Assembly (NCBI RefSeq): GCF_030419005.1
Contig: NZ_CP106951.1
Span: 4,774,001-4,838,000, forward strand
Length of the DNA: 64,000 nt
From: Eleftheria terrae
GTDB lineage: Bacteria; Pseudomonadota; Gammaproteobacteria; Burkholderiales; Burkholderiaceae_C
Direction: 5' to 3'
The notes beneath the pieces were generated by a model, which had not been told where the DNA came from, ran no database searches, and saw nothing but the letters and a program-made list of their open reading frames with translations. The position numbers were made by a program, and so were the translations under genes. Positions within the stretch are counted from its first letter, which is position 1; every line of letters begins with the position of its first letter. Below are positions 1-8,861 of this stretch, piece after piece.

Positions 1-1593
1 GAGGTGGCGCCACTGCTCAAGGACCTGGCGGACCAAACCGAGCTGACGGCGCGCGTGACCAGCGAGCAGGCGGAACAGGCCTCGGTCTTCAACAAGCAGT
101 TGGCCGACTGGCGGACCAATGCCGAGGACCTGAACCGCGTCATTGCGAACGCGCTGCTGCCGACGCTCAGCGGCCTGGCCAGCTTCTACGCCAAGGCCGC
201 CCGGGACGAAGGCGTGCTCAAGGGCGCCGCCATCCTGTTCGGTGGTGGGCTGTCGGCCACGCTGGGCCTGGACCAGGTTGGCCAGCTGGAGGGCAAGGCC
301 AAGGCGCAGGCTGCCGAGATCGAGCGCGTTACCAACCTGCTGGTGGGCGTCAAGAGCACCCTGGACGTGCGGCCCGACAACCCGGAGCTGCGCCGCCGCT
401 ATGACTTCCTGAACGACAAGCTGCGCAAGCTGCAGGGCGAGGCGCAAGCCACCACGAAGCAACTGAAGGAGCTGGCCGACGCGGAAGAGAAGGCCGCGAA
501 GGCCGGCAGCGAGGACCCGCCCAAAGTGAAGCCACCACCTGGTGGTGGGGCCGGCAAGGGCGGCAAGACCGGCACGGCGCGCTTCAAGTCGGGCACCGAC
601 CTGGGCCTGAGCTTTGAGCCGGTGTCGGAGGCCCAGGAGCTGGCCCTCAAGGCGCTGCAGGACAACGACGTGGTGTCGGCCCGCAAGTACGCCGAGGCCA
701 TCGACCTGCTCAAGCGCAGCCTGTCGGAGGTCTCAGCGGACCAGCTGCCCATCACGCAGGCTGCGATTGCCAAGCTGACCGAGCTGCACAAGGGCGCCAG
801 CGCCGAGGCGACCGAACTGGCCGAGAAGGAGAAGCGCCTGAATGCGCTGTTGGAGGCGGCCCCCACCGGCAAGCTGGAGGCCCAGCGCAAGGACATGCAG
901 ATGCTGGCCGAGGCCTTCGAGAGGGGCGAAATCAGCGCCGAGCGGTTCAGCGAAGCCGCGCAGGCTCGGCTGGAGATCCTGCCGGACAAGCTGAAGCAGG
1001 CCACGGACGCAATGGACACCTTTGCCGACGAAGCGGCCCGCAACATCCAGGACGCCCTCGGCGACACGCTGAGCAAGACCTTGGAGGGCGACTTCAAATC
1101 CATCGGCGACATGTGGAAAGGCTTGCTGGTCCGCATGGCGGCCGAAGCGATTGCGGCCGACATCGGCCAATCGCTGTTCGGCAAAGGCGGCAAGGGCGGC
1201 GGCTGGGTGAGCCAGATTTTCGACTTCGTGGGCGGCCTCATGGCCAACGCGAAGGGCAATGCCTTCGGCAGCAGTGGCGTGCAGGCCTTTGCCAAGGGCG
1301 ACATCTTCGGCAGCCCGACCCTGTTCCAGTTCGCCAAGGGCGGCGGCTTCTCGCTGGGCGTCATGGGCGAGGCGGGGCCCGAGGCGGTCATGCCGCTCAA
1401 GCGCGGCCGCGATGGCCGCTTGGGTGTGTCCTTGCAGGGCGGTGGATCGCAGGGCGCCGTGGTCATCAACAACCACTACACGTTTGGCGACGGTGTGAAC
1501 CGGGCCGAGCTGGCGGCGTGGGGCGAGCAGGTGCGCGCCCGCACGCTGGCCGACGTGCACCGCAGTCGCAACCGGGAGGGGAGTTTGTCATGA
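1..1593 (+). CDS. Phage tail tape measure protein, C-terminal part
   Basis: The frame is open to the left edge, so this is the C-terminal ~530 residues of a longer protein. Tape measure proteins set tail length and are ejected into the cell envelope during infection. The visible part has long charged helical stretches (about residues 40-170 and 210-370), a Gly/Pro-rich linker near 175-195, and a C-terminus with the GEAGPEAVMPLKR motif typical of lambda-H-like tape measures, followed by a short beta-rich tail. It overlaps the next gene by an ATGA junction, and the whole tail block is read in one direction. The GTG at position 4 is probably not the real start. Confidence 0.85.
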   Translation, partial: EVAPLLKDLADQTELTARVTSEQAEQASVFNKQLADWRTNAEDLNRVIANALLPTLSGLASFYAKAARDEGVLKGAAILFGGGLSATLGLDQVGQLEGKAKAQAAEIERVTNLLVGVKSTLDVRPDNPELRRRYDFLNDKLRKLQGEAQATTKQLKELADAEEKAAKAGSEDPPKVKPPPGGGAGKGGKTGTARFKSGTDLGLSFEPVSEAQELALKALQDNDVVSARKYAEAIDLLKRSLSEVSADQLPITQAAIAKLTELHKGASAEATELAEKEKRLNALLEAAPTGKLEAQRKDMQMLAEAFERGEISAERFSEAAQARLEILPDKLKQATDAMDTFADEAARNIQDALGDTLSKTLEGDFKSIGDMWKGLLVRMAAEAIAADIGQSLFGKGGKGGGWVSQIFDFVGGLMANAKGNAFGSSGVQAFAKGDIFGSPTLFQFAKGGGFSLGVMGEAGPEAVMPLKRGRDGRLGVSLQGGGSQGAVVINNHYTFGDGVNRAELAAWGEQVRARTLADVHRSRNREGSLS

Positions 1594-2189
1594 CGATCTA
1601 CCAATGGCGGCAGGAGTGGCTGCCGCAGTCCATGCAGCTGTCCCTGGAGGCCAACACCCGGGTGCACACCAGTCCCTTCACGCAGGGAGTGCAGGTGCTC
1701 GACCTGCTGGGCGAGCGCTGGCGGCTGTCCATGACGCTGCCGGAGCGCCGGCCGCAGCACGGCGCGGCGCTGGAGGCCTTCATTGCCCGCCTGCGCGGCC
1801 CCTCGCATGAGGTGGCCTTGTGGCACTTCCGCCGGCCGGTGCCGCGCGGCACGCTGCGCGGGGCGCCGACGCTGGGGGCGGCGGCAGGGCAGGGTGCCGC
1901 GGTGCTCATGCTGGCCGGCTGTGCGCCCGGGGCGACGCTGCTGGCCGGCGACCTGCTGGGCCTGGGCGAGCAGCTGCTGATGGTGGCCGAGGATGGCCAG
2001 GCCTCGGCGGCCGGCGAGCTGGTGGTGCCGCTGGCCAACCGGGTGCGGGTCGTCCAGCCGGTGGGTGCCGCAGTGGTGTGGAACCGGCCCACCGGGCGGT
2101 TCCGCCTGGCGGCCACCGCCGTGCCGGTGGGCTACCGGCCGGGGGCGGTGCAGCCCCTGGAGCTGGAGTTTCTGGAGAGCTGGACATGA
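1590..2189 (+). CDS. Phage minor tail protein
   Basis: A 199-residue protein. The ATG overlaps the tape measure stop (ATGA) and follows a good GGGAGGGGA ribosome site. It starts MTIYQWRQEW and is predicted to be mostly beta, with an Ala/Gly/Leu-rich middle. Its place between the tape measure and the DUF2163-like/NlpC-like genes is that of the lambda gpM/gpL or gene-transfer-agent tail-tip proteins, so a role in the distal tail or baseplate hub is likely. No catalytic motif is seen. The family is assigned mainly from position. Confidence 0.7.
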   Translation: MTIYQWRQEWLPQSMQLSLEANTRVHTSPFTQGVQVLDLLGERWRLSMTLPERRPQHGAALEAFIARLRGPSHEVALWHFRRPVPRGTLRGAPTLGAAAGQGAAVLMLAGCAPGATLLAGDLLGLGEQLLMVAEDGQASAAGELVVPLANRVRVVQPVGAAVVWNRPTGRFRLAATAVPVGYRPGAVQPLELEFLESWT

Positions 2190-2752
2190 GAACGCTGACG
2201 CCTGCCGCCCATGCGGCGCTGTCCAGTGGCCGGGTGGTGATTGCGCAGCTGATCTACCTGGGCCTGTCGCAGCCGGTCTACCTGAACACCACCGGCTGGG
2301 ATTTGCAATGGAACGGCAGCACCTGGCGCGGCGCCGCCGGCATCGGCAGCATTGATGTCATCGAGGACAGCCCCGGCGAGATCAAAGGGCTGAGCCTGGA
2401 GCTGTCGGCGGTGCACGCGAGCGACATCGCCCTGGCCCTGGCCGAGCCGCTGCAGGGCCGCCCGGTGGAGATCCGCACCGCGATCTTTGACCCCGACAGC
2501 CTGCAGGTGCTGGACGCGCCGGTGGAATGGGCCGGCCGCCTCGACACGGCGGCCCTCGCGGAGTCTGGTGGCGCGGCCCGCATGGCAGTGACCGCCGAGC
2601 ACATCGGCATTGATCTGCTGCGCTCGACCGTGATGCGCTACAGCGACGCCGAGCAGCGCCGGCTGTTCCCTGGGGATCGGGGCCTGGAGTACGTGAGCGA
2701 CCAGGCCGAACAAAACATTGTCTGGCCTGCGGCCAGCTTCCACCGCCGATGA
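2186..2752 (+). CDS. Phage tail-tip protein, DUF2163/BR0599-like
   Basis: A 188-residue protein with an ATG start overlapping the previous stop (ATGA). The N-terminal part (VIAQLIYLGL then YLNTTGWDLQW) and the alternating beta pattern resemble the N-terminal domain of DUF2163 (phage BR0599) proteins, which sit in the tail hub of lambda-like phages and gene transfer agents. It is shorter than full DUF2163 proteins and has no C-terminal extension. It is coupled to the following NlpC/P60-like gene, the usual partner order. The family call is by pattern recognition only. Confidence 0.65.
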   Translation: MRTLTPAAHAALSSGRVVIAQLIYLGLSQPVYLNTTGWDLQWNGSTWRGAAGIGSIDVIEDSPGEIKGLSLELSAVHASDIALALAEPLQGRPVEIRTAIFDPDSLQVLDAPVEWAGRLDTAALAESGGAARMAVTAEHIGIDLLRSTVMRYSDAEQRRLFPGDRGLEYVSDQAEQNIVWPAASFHRR

Positions 2753-3165
2753 CAACCTGGACCCGCTTACCCGCCTGGCGTGATCGCTTGGCGGTGTTGG
2801 TGGCTGCGCGCTTGCGCCAGCCCTTCGCCTGGGGGCAGCACGACTGCGCCTTGTGGGTCGCCGATGCGGTGCACGCCCTCACGGGACAGGACCCGGCCGC
2901 CGAGCTGCGCGGCCGGTACCACAGCGCCCTGCAGGCCGCCCGCCTGGTCGCCGAGCGCGGCGGCCTGCAGGCGCTGGGCACCGCGCTGTTCGGCCCGCCC
3001 ATTGGCCCGCTGCTGGCCCGGGTGGGTGATGTCGGCCTGGTGGTCGATGAGGGCCGCGAGCTGTGCGCGGTCTGCAATGGCGATCACTGGCTGGCCCCGG
3101 GTGCGGCCGGCCTGGTCGCGCTGGAGCTGTCGGCCGCCACGGTGGCCTGGAGGATCGGAACATGA
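2749..3165 (+). CDS. NlpC/P60-like tail assembly protein (DUF6950 type)
   Basis: A 138-residue protein that looks like the small cysteine-peptidase-fold protein found before the J-like gene in many siphophages (lambda gpK position). It has the WGQHDCALWVADAV segment, with the Cys followed by an Ala/Leu-rich helix, which is the nucleophile region of the NlpC/P60 fold. A clear catalytic His is less obvious; GDHWLAP near residue 107 is a candidate. It may cut peptidoglycan during DNA entry or work in tail assembly. Start and stop both form ATGA overlaps with the neighbours. Confidence 0.7.
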   Translation: MTTWTRLPAWRDRLAVLVAARLRQPFAWGQHDCALWVADAVHALTGQDPAAELRGRYHSALQAARLVAERGGLQALGTALFGPPIGPLLARVGDVGLVVDEGRELCAVCNGDHWLAPGAAGLVALELSAATVAWRIGT

Positions 3166-6100
3166 AACGACACCTGGAGCGGCTGCTGGCCGCGGGGCTC
3201 CTGCTGTGGGCCGGACACGCCCACGCCATGCCGCAGGCCATTGCCGCTGCCATCATCACGTCCATTGGCGCGGCCGGTGCGGCGGCGGTGGCCATCACGG
3301 CCGTCACCTACGTGGTGACCTTCGCCGCGGTGGGTCTGTACGCCAAGCACCAAAAGCGCAAGGCAGAGCAGGCCGCCCGCAACGCCTACAACGCGAGCCT
3401 GCGTGACCGCCACATCATGGTGCGGGGCGCGGTCGAGCCGCGCGACCTGGTGCTCGGCCGCGTGCGCAAGTCCGGCCCGCTGGTGTTCTTTGGCACCACC
3501 GGGCCCGACAAGGAGCGGTTTGTGGCGGTGGTCGCGCTGGCCGCGCACGAGATCGACGGCATTGAGGCCGTGTACTTCAACGACGAGCGGGTCGAGCTGG
3601 ACATGGACGGCTGGGTGCGCACCGCGCCCTATGTGCGCGGCCGCAAGGCCAGCCACAGCGTGCCGGTGCAGCTGGTCAACAACGTGGGCACCGTGGTCCT
3701 GCCGCACGAGCCGCACCGGGCCAGCGTGAAGTGCACGTTCCGGTTCAGTGGCGGCTACACCAACCAGCTGGAGGCCCGAGTGAACGGCCGCACTGTCACG
3801 GTCAACGCCGACACCTACCCCGCGGTCAGTGGCACCGGCACCGTCAGCTACCAGTACACCGAGGACGTGCCCAAAGCCCGCGTGCACTGGCACCTCGGCC
3901 ACCCCGACCAGCCGGCGCACTGGCGGCTCAAGGAGCTGTTTCCGCAGCAATGGGGCGATGAGCACCGCTTGCGGGGCATTGCCTACTTGGTGGTCGAGCT
4001 GGTGTACGACACGGACGCTTTCCCGTCCTCGATCCCGAACATCAGCGCCGTGGTGCGCGGTGCCCGGGTCTACGACCCGCGCACCGGATCGACGGCCTGG
4101 AGCGAGAACCCGGCCCTGCTCATGCGGCACTACGCCTATCACCCGATGGGCGGCAACCTGCCACCAGGCTCGGTGAGCGAGCCGCACTGCATCGCGGCGG
4201 CCAATGCCTGCGACGAGCGGGTCACCTACCAGGTGCTGTTCGGCGTGCCCATCACGCGGCCGCTCTACACCGCCAGCACGGTGGCCCGCAGCGGGGCGCG
4301 GCCCATCGAGGTGCTGGGCGAGCTGGCCGAGGCGATGGCCGGCAAGTGCGCGTTTGCCGGCAACCGCCTGGTGATGCGGGCGGGGGCCTACGTCGCGCCG
4401 GTGCTCGCGCTGGGGGAGAACGACTTCAGCGACGCGGCCGAGATCCGCATTCAGCCGCGCCGGCCGCGCGAGCAGCTGGTGAATCTGGTGACGGGCACGT
4501 TTGCCAACGCAGCCCAGGACTACACGGTGATGGACTTCCCGCGGGTGTCCTTTGCCTCCTATGTGCAAGAGGACGGCCGCGAGCTGCCGATGGAGGTCGA
4601 GCTGGGCGCGGTCACGGTGTCGGCCCAGGCGCAGCACGTGTGCCGGGTGATGCTCAGGGAAGCGCGCCAGGCGCTGACCCTCACGGCGGCCTTCAAGCTG
4701 TCGGCCTACCCGGCGGAGGTCTTCGACGTGGTGACGCTGACCTCGGCGCGCTACGGCTGGGATGCCAAGCCGTTTGAAGTGCAGTCGCGGCGTTGGACGC
4801 TGCAAGGCTTCATTGAGTTGACGCTCAAGGAGACCGCCCCGGAGGTCTACAGCTTCGATCCGCGCGTGGACGCCTTGAACGCCACGCCGAACACCAACTT
4901 GCCCAAGTGGTGGCAGGTGCCGGAGCCCGGCCCGCTGACGGTGGAAAGCGGCACGGCGCTGTTGCTCAAGCAGTCGGACGGCACCTTGATTACCCGGGTG
5001 CGCGTGAGCTGGCCGGCACTGGCTGACCAGGCTGTGCTCACCGCCGGGCACATCGAGGTGGCCTACACCCCGGCCGATGCGCCGGCCGCTGATGGCCGCT
5101 GGTCCAGCGTCAGCGTGCCAGGGTCCAGCACCGAGGCGGTGCTCACCGGTCTGGAGGATGGCCGGCACTACCTGCTCCGGGTGCGGGCGCGCAACAGCCT
5201 GGCCATGGGCGACTGGTCGGTGCAGGTCATTCACCTGGTGGTGGGCAAGACCGCACCGCCCAGCAATGTGCCGTGGGCGCTCATCACCGGCAACCGTCTG
5301 ACCTGGGGCCCGGTGGACGAAGCCGACATTGCGGGCTACCGCTGGCGGTATGTGAGCGGCGCCAATGTGAACTGGGCAGCGGGCCAGCCGATGCATGACG
5401 GGCTGTTGACCGAGGCGAGCTGGGCCATGGTGACCCGGCCGGTGGGGCTCAACACCTTGATGGTCAAGGCGGTGGACACCTCGGGCAACGAGAGCGAGGC
5501 GCCGGCCTATGTCATCACCGACCTGGGCGACCCGGTGACGCTCAACGTGCTGGAGAGCTGGCCGCAGGCGCCGCACTTTGCGGGGCTGATTGACGGCGGG
5601 GCGGTCAACGAGGGCGTGCTGGAGGCGGACGGCGCCACCGCCTACTGGCAGGAGGGCACGGGGCTGCACTGGGGCAGCGGCGGGGCGCCGTACTGGCCGC
5701 TGTCGAGCTACCGCGGCTTGAGCTATGAGTTCGGTTTCACGACCACCGCCGAGGGCACGCTCTCCATCGACATGGACGTCGAGGGCGACGACGTGCGGCT
5801 GCAGTACCTGCGCGAGGCCCAGACCGCGTACTGGAGCGACGACGGCGCGGCCTTCTGGCCGGCCGACAGTGACCCGATCTGGCCGGCGGGGCCCGGCTGG
5901 CAGCCCTGGCCCGGCAATGTGGTGGTCTCGCAGGGCGAGCCCATCGGCGTGCGCCTGGCGACCGCGGCCGGCCTGGTGCGCGGCCGCGTCCTGCAGCTGA
6001 CACCGCACCTCGACGTGCCCGACCTCACCGAGCGGCTGGACGATGTGCCGGTGTCGCTGGGCGGGACCCGGCTGCCGGTGGGCAAGGCCTATCGCGTGAT

Positions 6101-6257
6101 CAAGAACATCCAGCTGACCGTGCAGAGCGATGGGCAGGGCGGCGTCGGGGCGCGCATCGTGGACAAGCAGGTGAGTCCGGGGCCGCTGGTCCAGGTGCTC
6201 GACATCAACAACACGAGCGTCCCCGGTGTGGTGGACGCCTACATTCAAGGGTATTGA
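3162..6257 (+). CDS. Phage tail tip attachment protein J-like (host specificity)
   Basis: A 1031-residue central tail-tip protein, the lambda gpJ equivalent that contacts the receptor. The ATG at 3162 overlaps the previous stop. The N-terminus is unusual: MKRHLERLL, a hydrophobic stretch and AHA resemble a signal peptide, then a second long hydrophobic stretch (about 25-65) follows. Residues ~90-420 form the conserved phage tail protein region, and ~600-800 contain fibronectin-III-like repeats (LTVESGTALLLKQSDG, then ALTGLEDGRHYLLRVRARN-type strands). The C-terminal 250 residues are Trp/Tyr-rich and probably receptor-facing. It is the last gene of the coupled tail block. Confidence 0.85.
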   Translation: MKRHLERLLAAGLLLWAGHAHAMPQAIAAAIITSIGAAGAAAVAITAVTYVVTFAAVGLYAKHQKRKAEQAARNAYNASLRDRHIMVRGAVEPRDLVLGRVRKSGPLVFFGTTGPDKERFVAVVALAAHEIDGIEAVYFNDERVELDMDGWVRTAPYVRGRKASHSVPVQLVNNVGTVVLPHEPHRASVKCTFRFSGGYTNQLEARVNGRTVTVNADTYPAVSGTGTVSYQYTEDVPKARVHWHLGHPDQPAHWRLKELFPQQWGDEHRLRGIAYLVVELVYDTDAFPSSIPNISAVVRGARVYDPRTGSTAWSENPALLMRHYAYHPMGGNLPPGSVSEPHCIAAANACDERVTYQVLFGVPITRPLYTASTVARSGARPIEVLGELAEAMAGKCAFAGNRLVMRAGAYVAPVLALGENDFSDAAEIRIQPRRPREQLVNLVTGTFANAAQDYTVMDFPRVSFASYVQEDGRELPMEVELGAVTVSAQAQHVCRVMLREARQALTLTAAFKLSAYPAEVFDVVTLTSARYGWDAKPFEVQSRRWTLQGFIELTLKETAPEVYSFDPRVDALNATPNTNLPKWWQVPEPGPLTVESGTALLLKQSDGTLITRVRVSWPALADQAVLTAGHIEVAYTPADAPAADGRWSSVSVPGSSTEAVLTGLEDGRHYLLRVRARNSLAMGDWSVQVIHLVVGKTAPPSNVPWALITGNRLTWGPVDEADIAGYRWRYVSGANVNWAAGQPMHDGLLTEASWAMVTRPVGLNTLMVKAVDTSGNESEAPAYVITDLGDPVTLNVLESWPQAPHFAGLIDGGAVNEGVLEADGATAYWQEGTGLHWGSGGAPYWPLSSYRGLSYEFGFTTTAEGTLSIDMDVEGDDVRLQYLREAQTAYWSDDGAAFWPADSDPIWPAGPGWQPWPGNVVVSQGEPIGVRLATAAGLVRGRVLQLTPHLDVPDLTERLDDVPVSLGGTRLPVGKAYRVIKNIQLTVQSDGQGGVGARIVDKQVSPGPLVQVLDINNTSVPGVVDAYIQGY

Positions 6258-6258
6258 G

Positions 6259-6600
6259 ATGGCATTGCTTCCAACCGAGGCGTCGCTCACCGGCGCCTCG
6301 ACCACCAACGACCAGCAGAAACTCAACTTCGCCCGCTTGCGGCAGTACCTGGCCGACCTGCTGGGTACCGATAGCAGCGACCGGGCCGCGGCGCGGGCGG
6401 CGCTCGGCGCCTTCTCGGCCAGCGGCGGCACCATCGCCGGGGCCACCACGGTGCAGGGCGACTTGACGGCGCAAGGGGCGGTGAAGGCGTCCGGCTTGAT
6501 CTACGCCCGTGGTGGTGGTCAGGGCCTGGGCCAGGTCACCGTGTCCACCGCCCCGCCCAGCGGCGCAGCGGCCGATGGCGATCTCTGGCTGCAGTACTGA
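6259..6600 (+). CDS. Short tail-fibre paralogue
   Basis: A 113-residue protein beginning MALLPTEASLTGASTTN, one base after the J-like stop. Its first ~50 residues, including FARLRQYLADLLGTDSS and an AARAALG helix, match the N-terminus of the long tail fibre at 7704. The C-terminal half (IAGATTVQGDLTAQGAVKASG) is a short beta/collagen-like fibre segment ending DGDLWLQY. It probably attaches to the J-like tip through the shared N-terminal module. Either it is a naturally short fibre adaptor or a fibre whose distal part was lost. A small virion protein in this position is well supported; the exact role is inferred. Confidence 0.7.
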   Translation: MALLPTEASLTGASTTNDQQKLNFARLRQYLADLLGTDSSDRAAARAALGAFSASGGTIAGATTVQGDLTAQGAVKASGLIYARGGGQGLGQVTVSTAPPSGAAADGDLWLQY

Positions 6601-6601
6601 C

Positions 6602-7060
6602 ATGGCCATCGAACGCAACATTGCAGGCGCCTGGAGCGGGTGCGTGCCTTGGGTGCGCCACGCCGGTGAGTGGCGCGAGGCCCGCGGGGTCTGGCGTCAC
6701 GAGGCCGGCGCCTGGCGTCGGGTGTACGAGCACTTTGACAGCTCCATTCTGGTGGTCAGCGCGGGCGGCGCCGCGGGCGGCAACCGGCGGATAGGCGCAT
6801 GGGGCACGCTGCCGCGCTTCAAGGGCGCCGAAGTGGCCTTGACGTACACGCTGACCAGTAACACCACCACGCTGCATATCACCGGGCAATGGCCGGCGTC
6901 CTTCATCACTCAACTGGTCTTGCAGGATGAGAACGGCTACACCACGGTCCACTGGCGCAAAGACGCCGTGCATTCGGTGGACAGCAGCACCACCTGGCGG
7001 TGGCGTGGCAGCGGGCTGCCCATGCTGGACACCTGGGGCCATCTCTGGCTCAAGGGCTGA
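6602..7060 (+). CDS. Phage virion-associated protein of unknown function
   Basis: A 152-residue protein starting MAIERNIAGAWSGC, with the ATG two bases after the previous stop. It is Trp-rich (AWSGC, WREARGVWRHEAGAWRRVYEHF) in the first 45 residues. That repeated W-x-R/E-A pattern is often seen in small fibre-associated phage proteins. The remainder is predicted beta-sandwich (VALTYTLTSNTTTLHITGQWP, then TTWRWRGSGLP). No enzyme motif. It overlaps the end of the converging minus-strand gene by 11 bases. A fibre-tip or decoration protein is plausible but not shown. Confidence 0.6.
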   Translation: MAIERNIAGAWSGCVPWVRHAGEWREARGVWRHEAGAWRRVYEHFDSSILVVSAGGAAGGNRRIGAWGTLPRFKGAEVALTYTLTSNTTTLHITGQWPASFITQLVLQDENGYTTVHWRKDAVHSVDSSTTWRWRGSGLPMLDTWGHLWLKG

Positions 7061-7556
7061 GCTGAGTGCCCATCGGCGCCTGCGGCTCACGACCGGCAAC
7101 GCCGTCGCGGTAGCCGCGCCCGTAGTCGTCCTGTTTCTCCAACCACTGCTCATGTTGGGAGGGGGAGCCGAAACGCTCGCCGTAGTAGCGGCGACGCAGG
7201 CCATTCTGGTATCCCAGGCCGTAGTCGCCCGTCAACAACGTTTTCGCCCAGTGGGACAGGCGCTTGAACTCCGCTTCACTCGTCGGCACGGCGCGTCGCA
7301 CAGCGTACCGAAACACGCGGCCTTCGGCGTCCTTCAGCTCGCCCAGTTCGAAGCCTGAATACAGAACCGCATCGCCTTCCTCAACATCGTCGGTCAGCGT
7401 AAGGCCGCTGGTGATGTTGATGTCGGCTCTGTCGAACGTTTCGCCAACCATTTTCTCTTCGGCAGCAATCGCCGCTTCGATGTCCGCGCCATCGGGCGCC
7501 GTGGCAATCAAAAGGCCGGTGCCCGCCAGCGTGGCGATGGTGTAAGTCACTTGCAT
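7050..7556 (-). CDS. Inverted prophage gene of unknown function (moron-like)
   Basis: A 168-residue protein on the opposite strand from the surrounding tail genes. The start at 7556 (MQVTYTIATLAGTG) is chosen because GGGAGCGG lies 6-8 bases upstream. The protein has a hydrophobic N-terminus, an acidic middle (AAIAAEEKMVGETFDRADI) and a basic, Tyr/Gly-rich C-terminus (GYQNGLRRRYYGERFG; YGRGYRDG). No family recognised. A single inverted gene between two tail-fibre genes fits a moron expressed from the lysogen. Anti-superinfection or host-modifying roles are possible but purely inferred. Confidence 0.6.
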   Translation of the reverse strand: MQVTYTIATLAGTGLLIATAPDGADIEAAIAAEEKMVGETFDRADINITSGLTLTDDVEEGDAVLYSGFELGELKDAEGRVFRYAVRRAVPTSEAEFKRLSHWAKTLLTGDYGLGYQNGLRRRYYGERFGSPSQHEQWLEKQDDYGRGYRDGVAGREPQAPMGTQLSP

Positions 7557-7703
7557 CGTTCCGCTCCCTATAGCCGGCCGCAGCATGTGCCGGCAGGTGT
7601 GAATGTAGTACGTCGCAAGCGGTGCGTCACCTCCGCCGGTTTGCCTCATGTCAGATCGGTGCACACCAAGCCGGGAGCCTCCTCTACCACCTCATTCATC
7701 CAT

Positions 7704-8861
7704 ATGGCACTCCTTCCAACTGAAGCCGCCCTCATCAGCGGCGCCACCACCGCCGCCCAGCAGAAAGGCAACTTCGCGGCGCTGCGGCAGTTCCTGGCCG
7801 ACTTGCTGGGCACCGACAGCAGCAACAAGGCGGCCGCCCGTGAAGCCCTGGGCGTGCCGGACGCAAGTGCGGCGGCGCGCGGCCTGGTAGAGCTGGCCAC
7901 CGTGGCCGAGGCGCAGGCGGGCACCGACACGGCGCGGGCCGTCACGCCGGCCGGCCTGGCCGCGCGCACTGGCGCGATGGGCTTCCGCAACAAGATCATC
8001 AACGGCAACATGGACGTGTGGCAACGGGGCACCAGCTTCACCAATCCGGTGCCCTATGCCTACACCGCCGACCGCTGGCGGGTGGACCATGACGGCACGG
8101 GCGCCACCCGCGTCATCTCCCGCCAGTCCTTCGCGGTGGGCGACACGGTGGCCGGCGAGGCGGTGCACTACCTGCAGTTCGCTCAGACGGCCGCGGGCAG
8201 CGGCGCCACCTTCACGGCGCTGACGCAGAACATCGAGCGGGTGCGGACCTTGGCGGGGAAGACCGTCACCGTGAGCTTCTATGCCCGCGCCTCGGCGCCC
8301 TTGACCCTGCCGAACATCGCGCTCGGGCAGTACTTCGGTGCGGGTGGCTCGCCCTCGGCCACCGTCTTCACCAACGTAGCGACCAACCTGGCCCTGACAA
8401 CCAGCTGGCAGCGCTACGTCTTCACGGTGACGGTGCCACCCATCACAGGCAAGGTGCTGGGAACCAGCGGCGACTGCTTGCACCTCACCTATAACTTCTC
8501 GCCGAACACGGTGTTCACCTTCCAGGTGACCGGTGTGCAGGTGGAGGAGGGCGGGCACGCCACGCCCTTCGAGCTGCGGCCGCTACAGGTCGAGCTGGCC
8601 CTGTGTCAGCGCTACTACGAAGCCCTGCAGGTCTACCACCGGGCGCAGTGCGGCGCCGGTTCGCAGACCAACGGGACGGCCTTCAACTTTCGAGTGGAAA
8701 AGCGCGTGACCCCCACCGTAACCGTCGCGGTGACCTATGCGAACGCGGGCAATGCCCAGCTGTTCGATGTCTCGCCCTTTGGCGGCAGCCTGCGGGCCGA
8801 CGTGGGCAGCACGGGCGACTCCATCGTGAACGGGCTTCTCTACGCCTCTGCGGAGCTGTGA
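7704..8861 (+). CDS. Phage tail fibre protein
   Basis: A 385-residue fibre. Start MALLPTEAALISGA at 7704; the first ~50 residues are a duplicate of the N-terminal module of the gene at 6259. Residues ~55-90 carry the AARGLVELATVAEAQAGTD-type heptad region common in tail fibres. FRNKIINGNMDVWQRGTSF (around 95-115) is the hallmark of the receptor-binding C-terminal half of many phage fibres, followed by a beta-rich carbohydrate-binding-like domain (VTVSFYARAS, FTFQVTGVQVEEG). It directly abuts the assembly gene downstream. Confidence 0.85.
   Translation: MALLPTEAALISGATTAAQQKGNFAALRQFLADLLGTDSSNKAAAREALGVPDASAAARGLVELATVAEAQAGTDTARAVTPAGLAARTGAMGFRNKIINGNMDVWQRGTSFTNPVPYAYTADRWRVDHDGTGATRVISRQSFAVGDTVAGEAVHYLQFAQTAAGSGATFTALTQNIERVRTLAGKTVTVSFYARASAPLTLPNIALGQYFGAGGSPSATVFTNVATNLALTTSWQRYVFTVTVPPITGKVLGTSGDCLHLTYNFSPNTVFTFQVTGVQVEEGGHATPFELRPLQVELALCQRYYEALQVYHRAQCGAGSQTNGTAFNFRVEKRVTPTVTVAVTYANAGNAQLFDVSPFGGSLRADVGSTGDSIVNGLLYASAEL

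Noticed and set aside
3084-6449. A 1121-codon open frame on the minus strand
   Set aside because: It mirrors the J-like tail gene in a high-G+C region and reads as His/Arg/Val-rich shadow sequence without domains.
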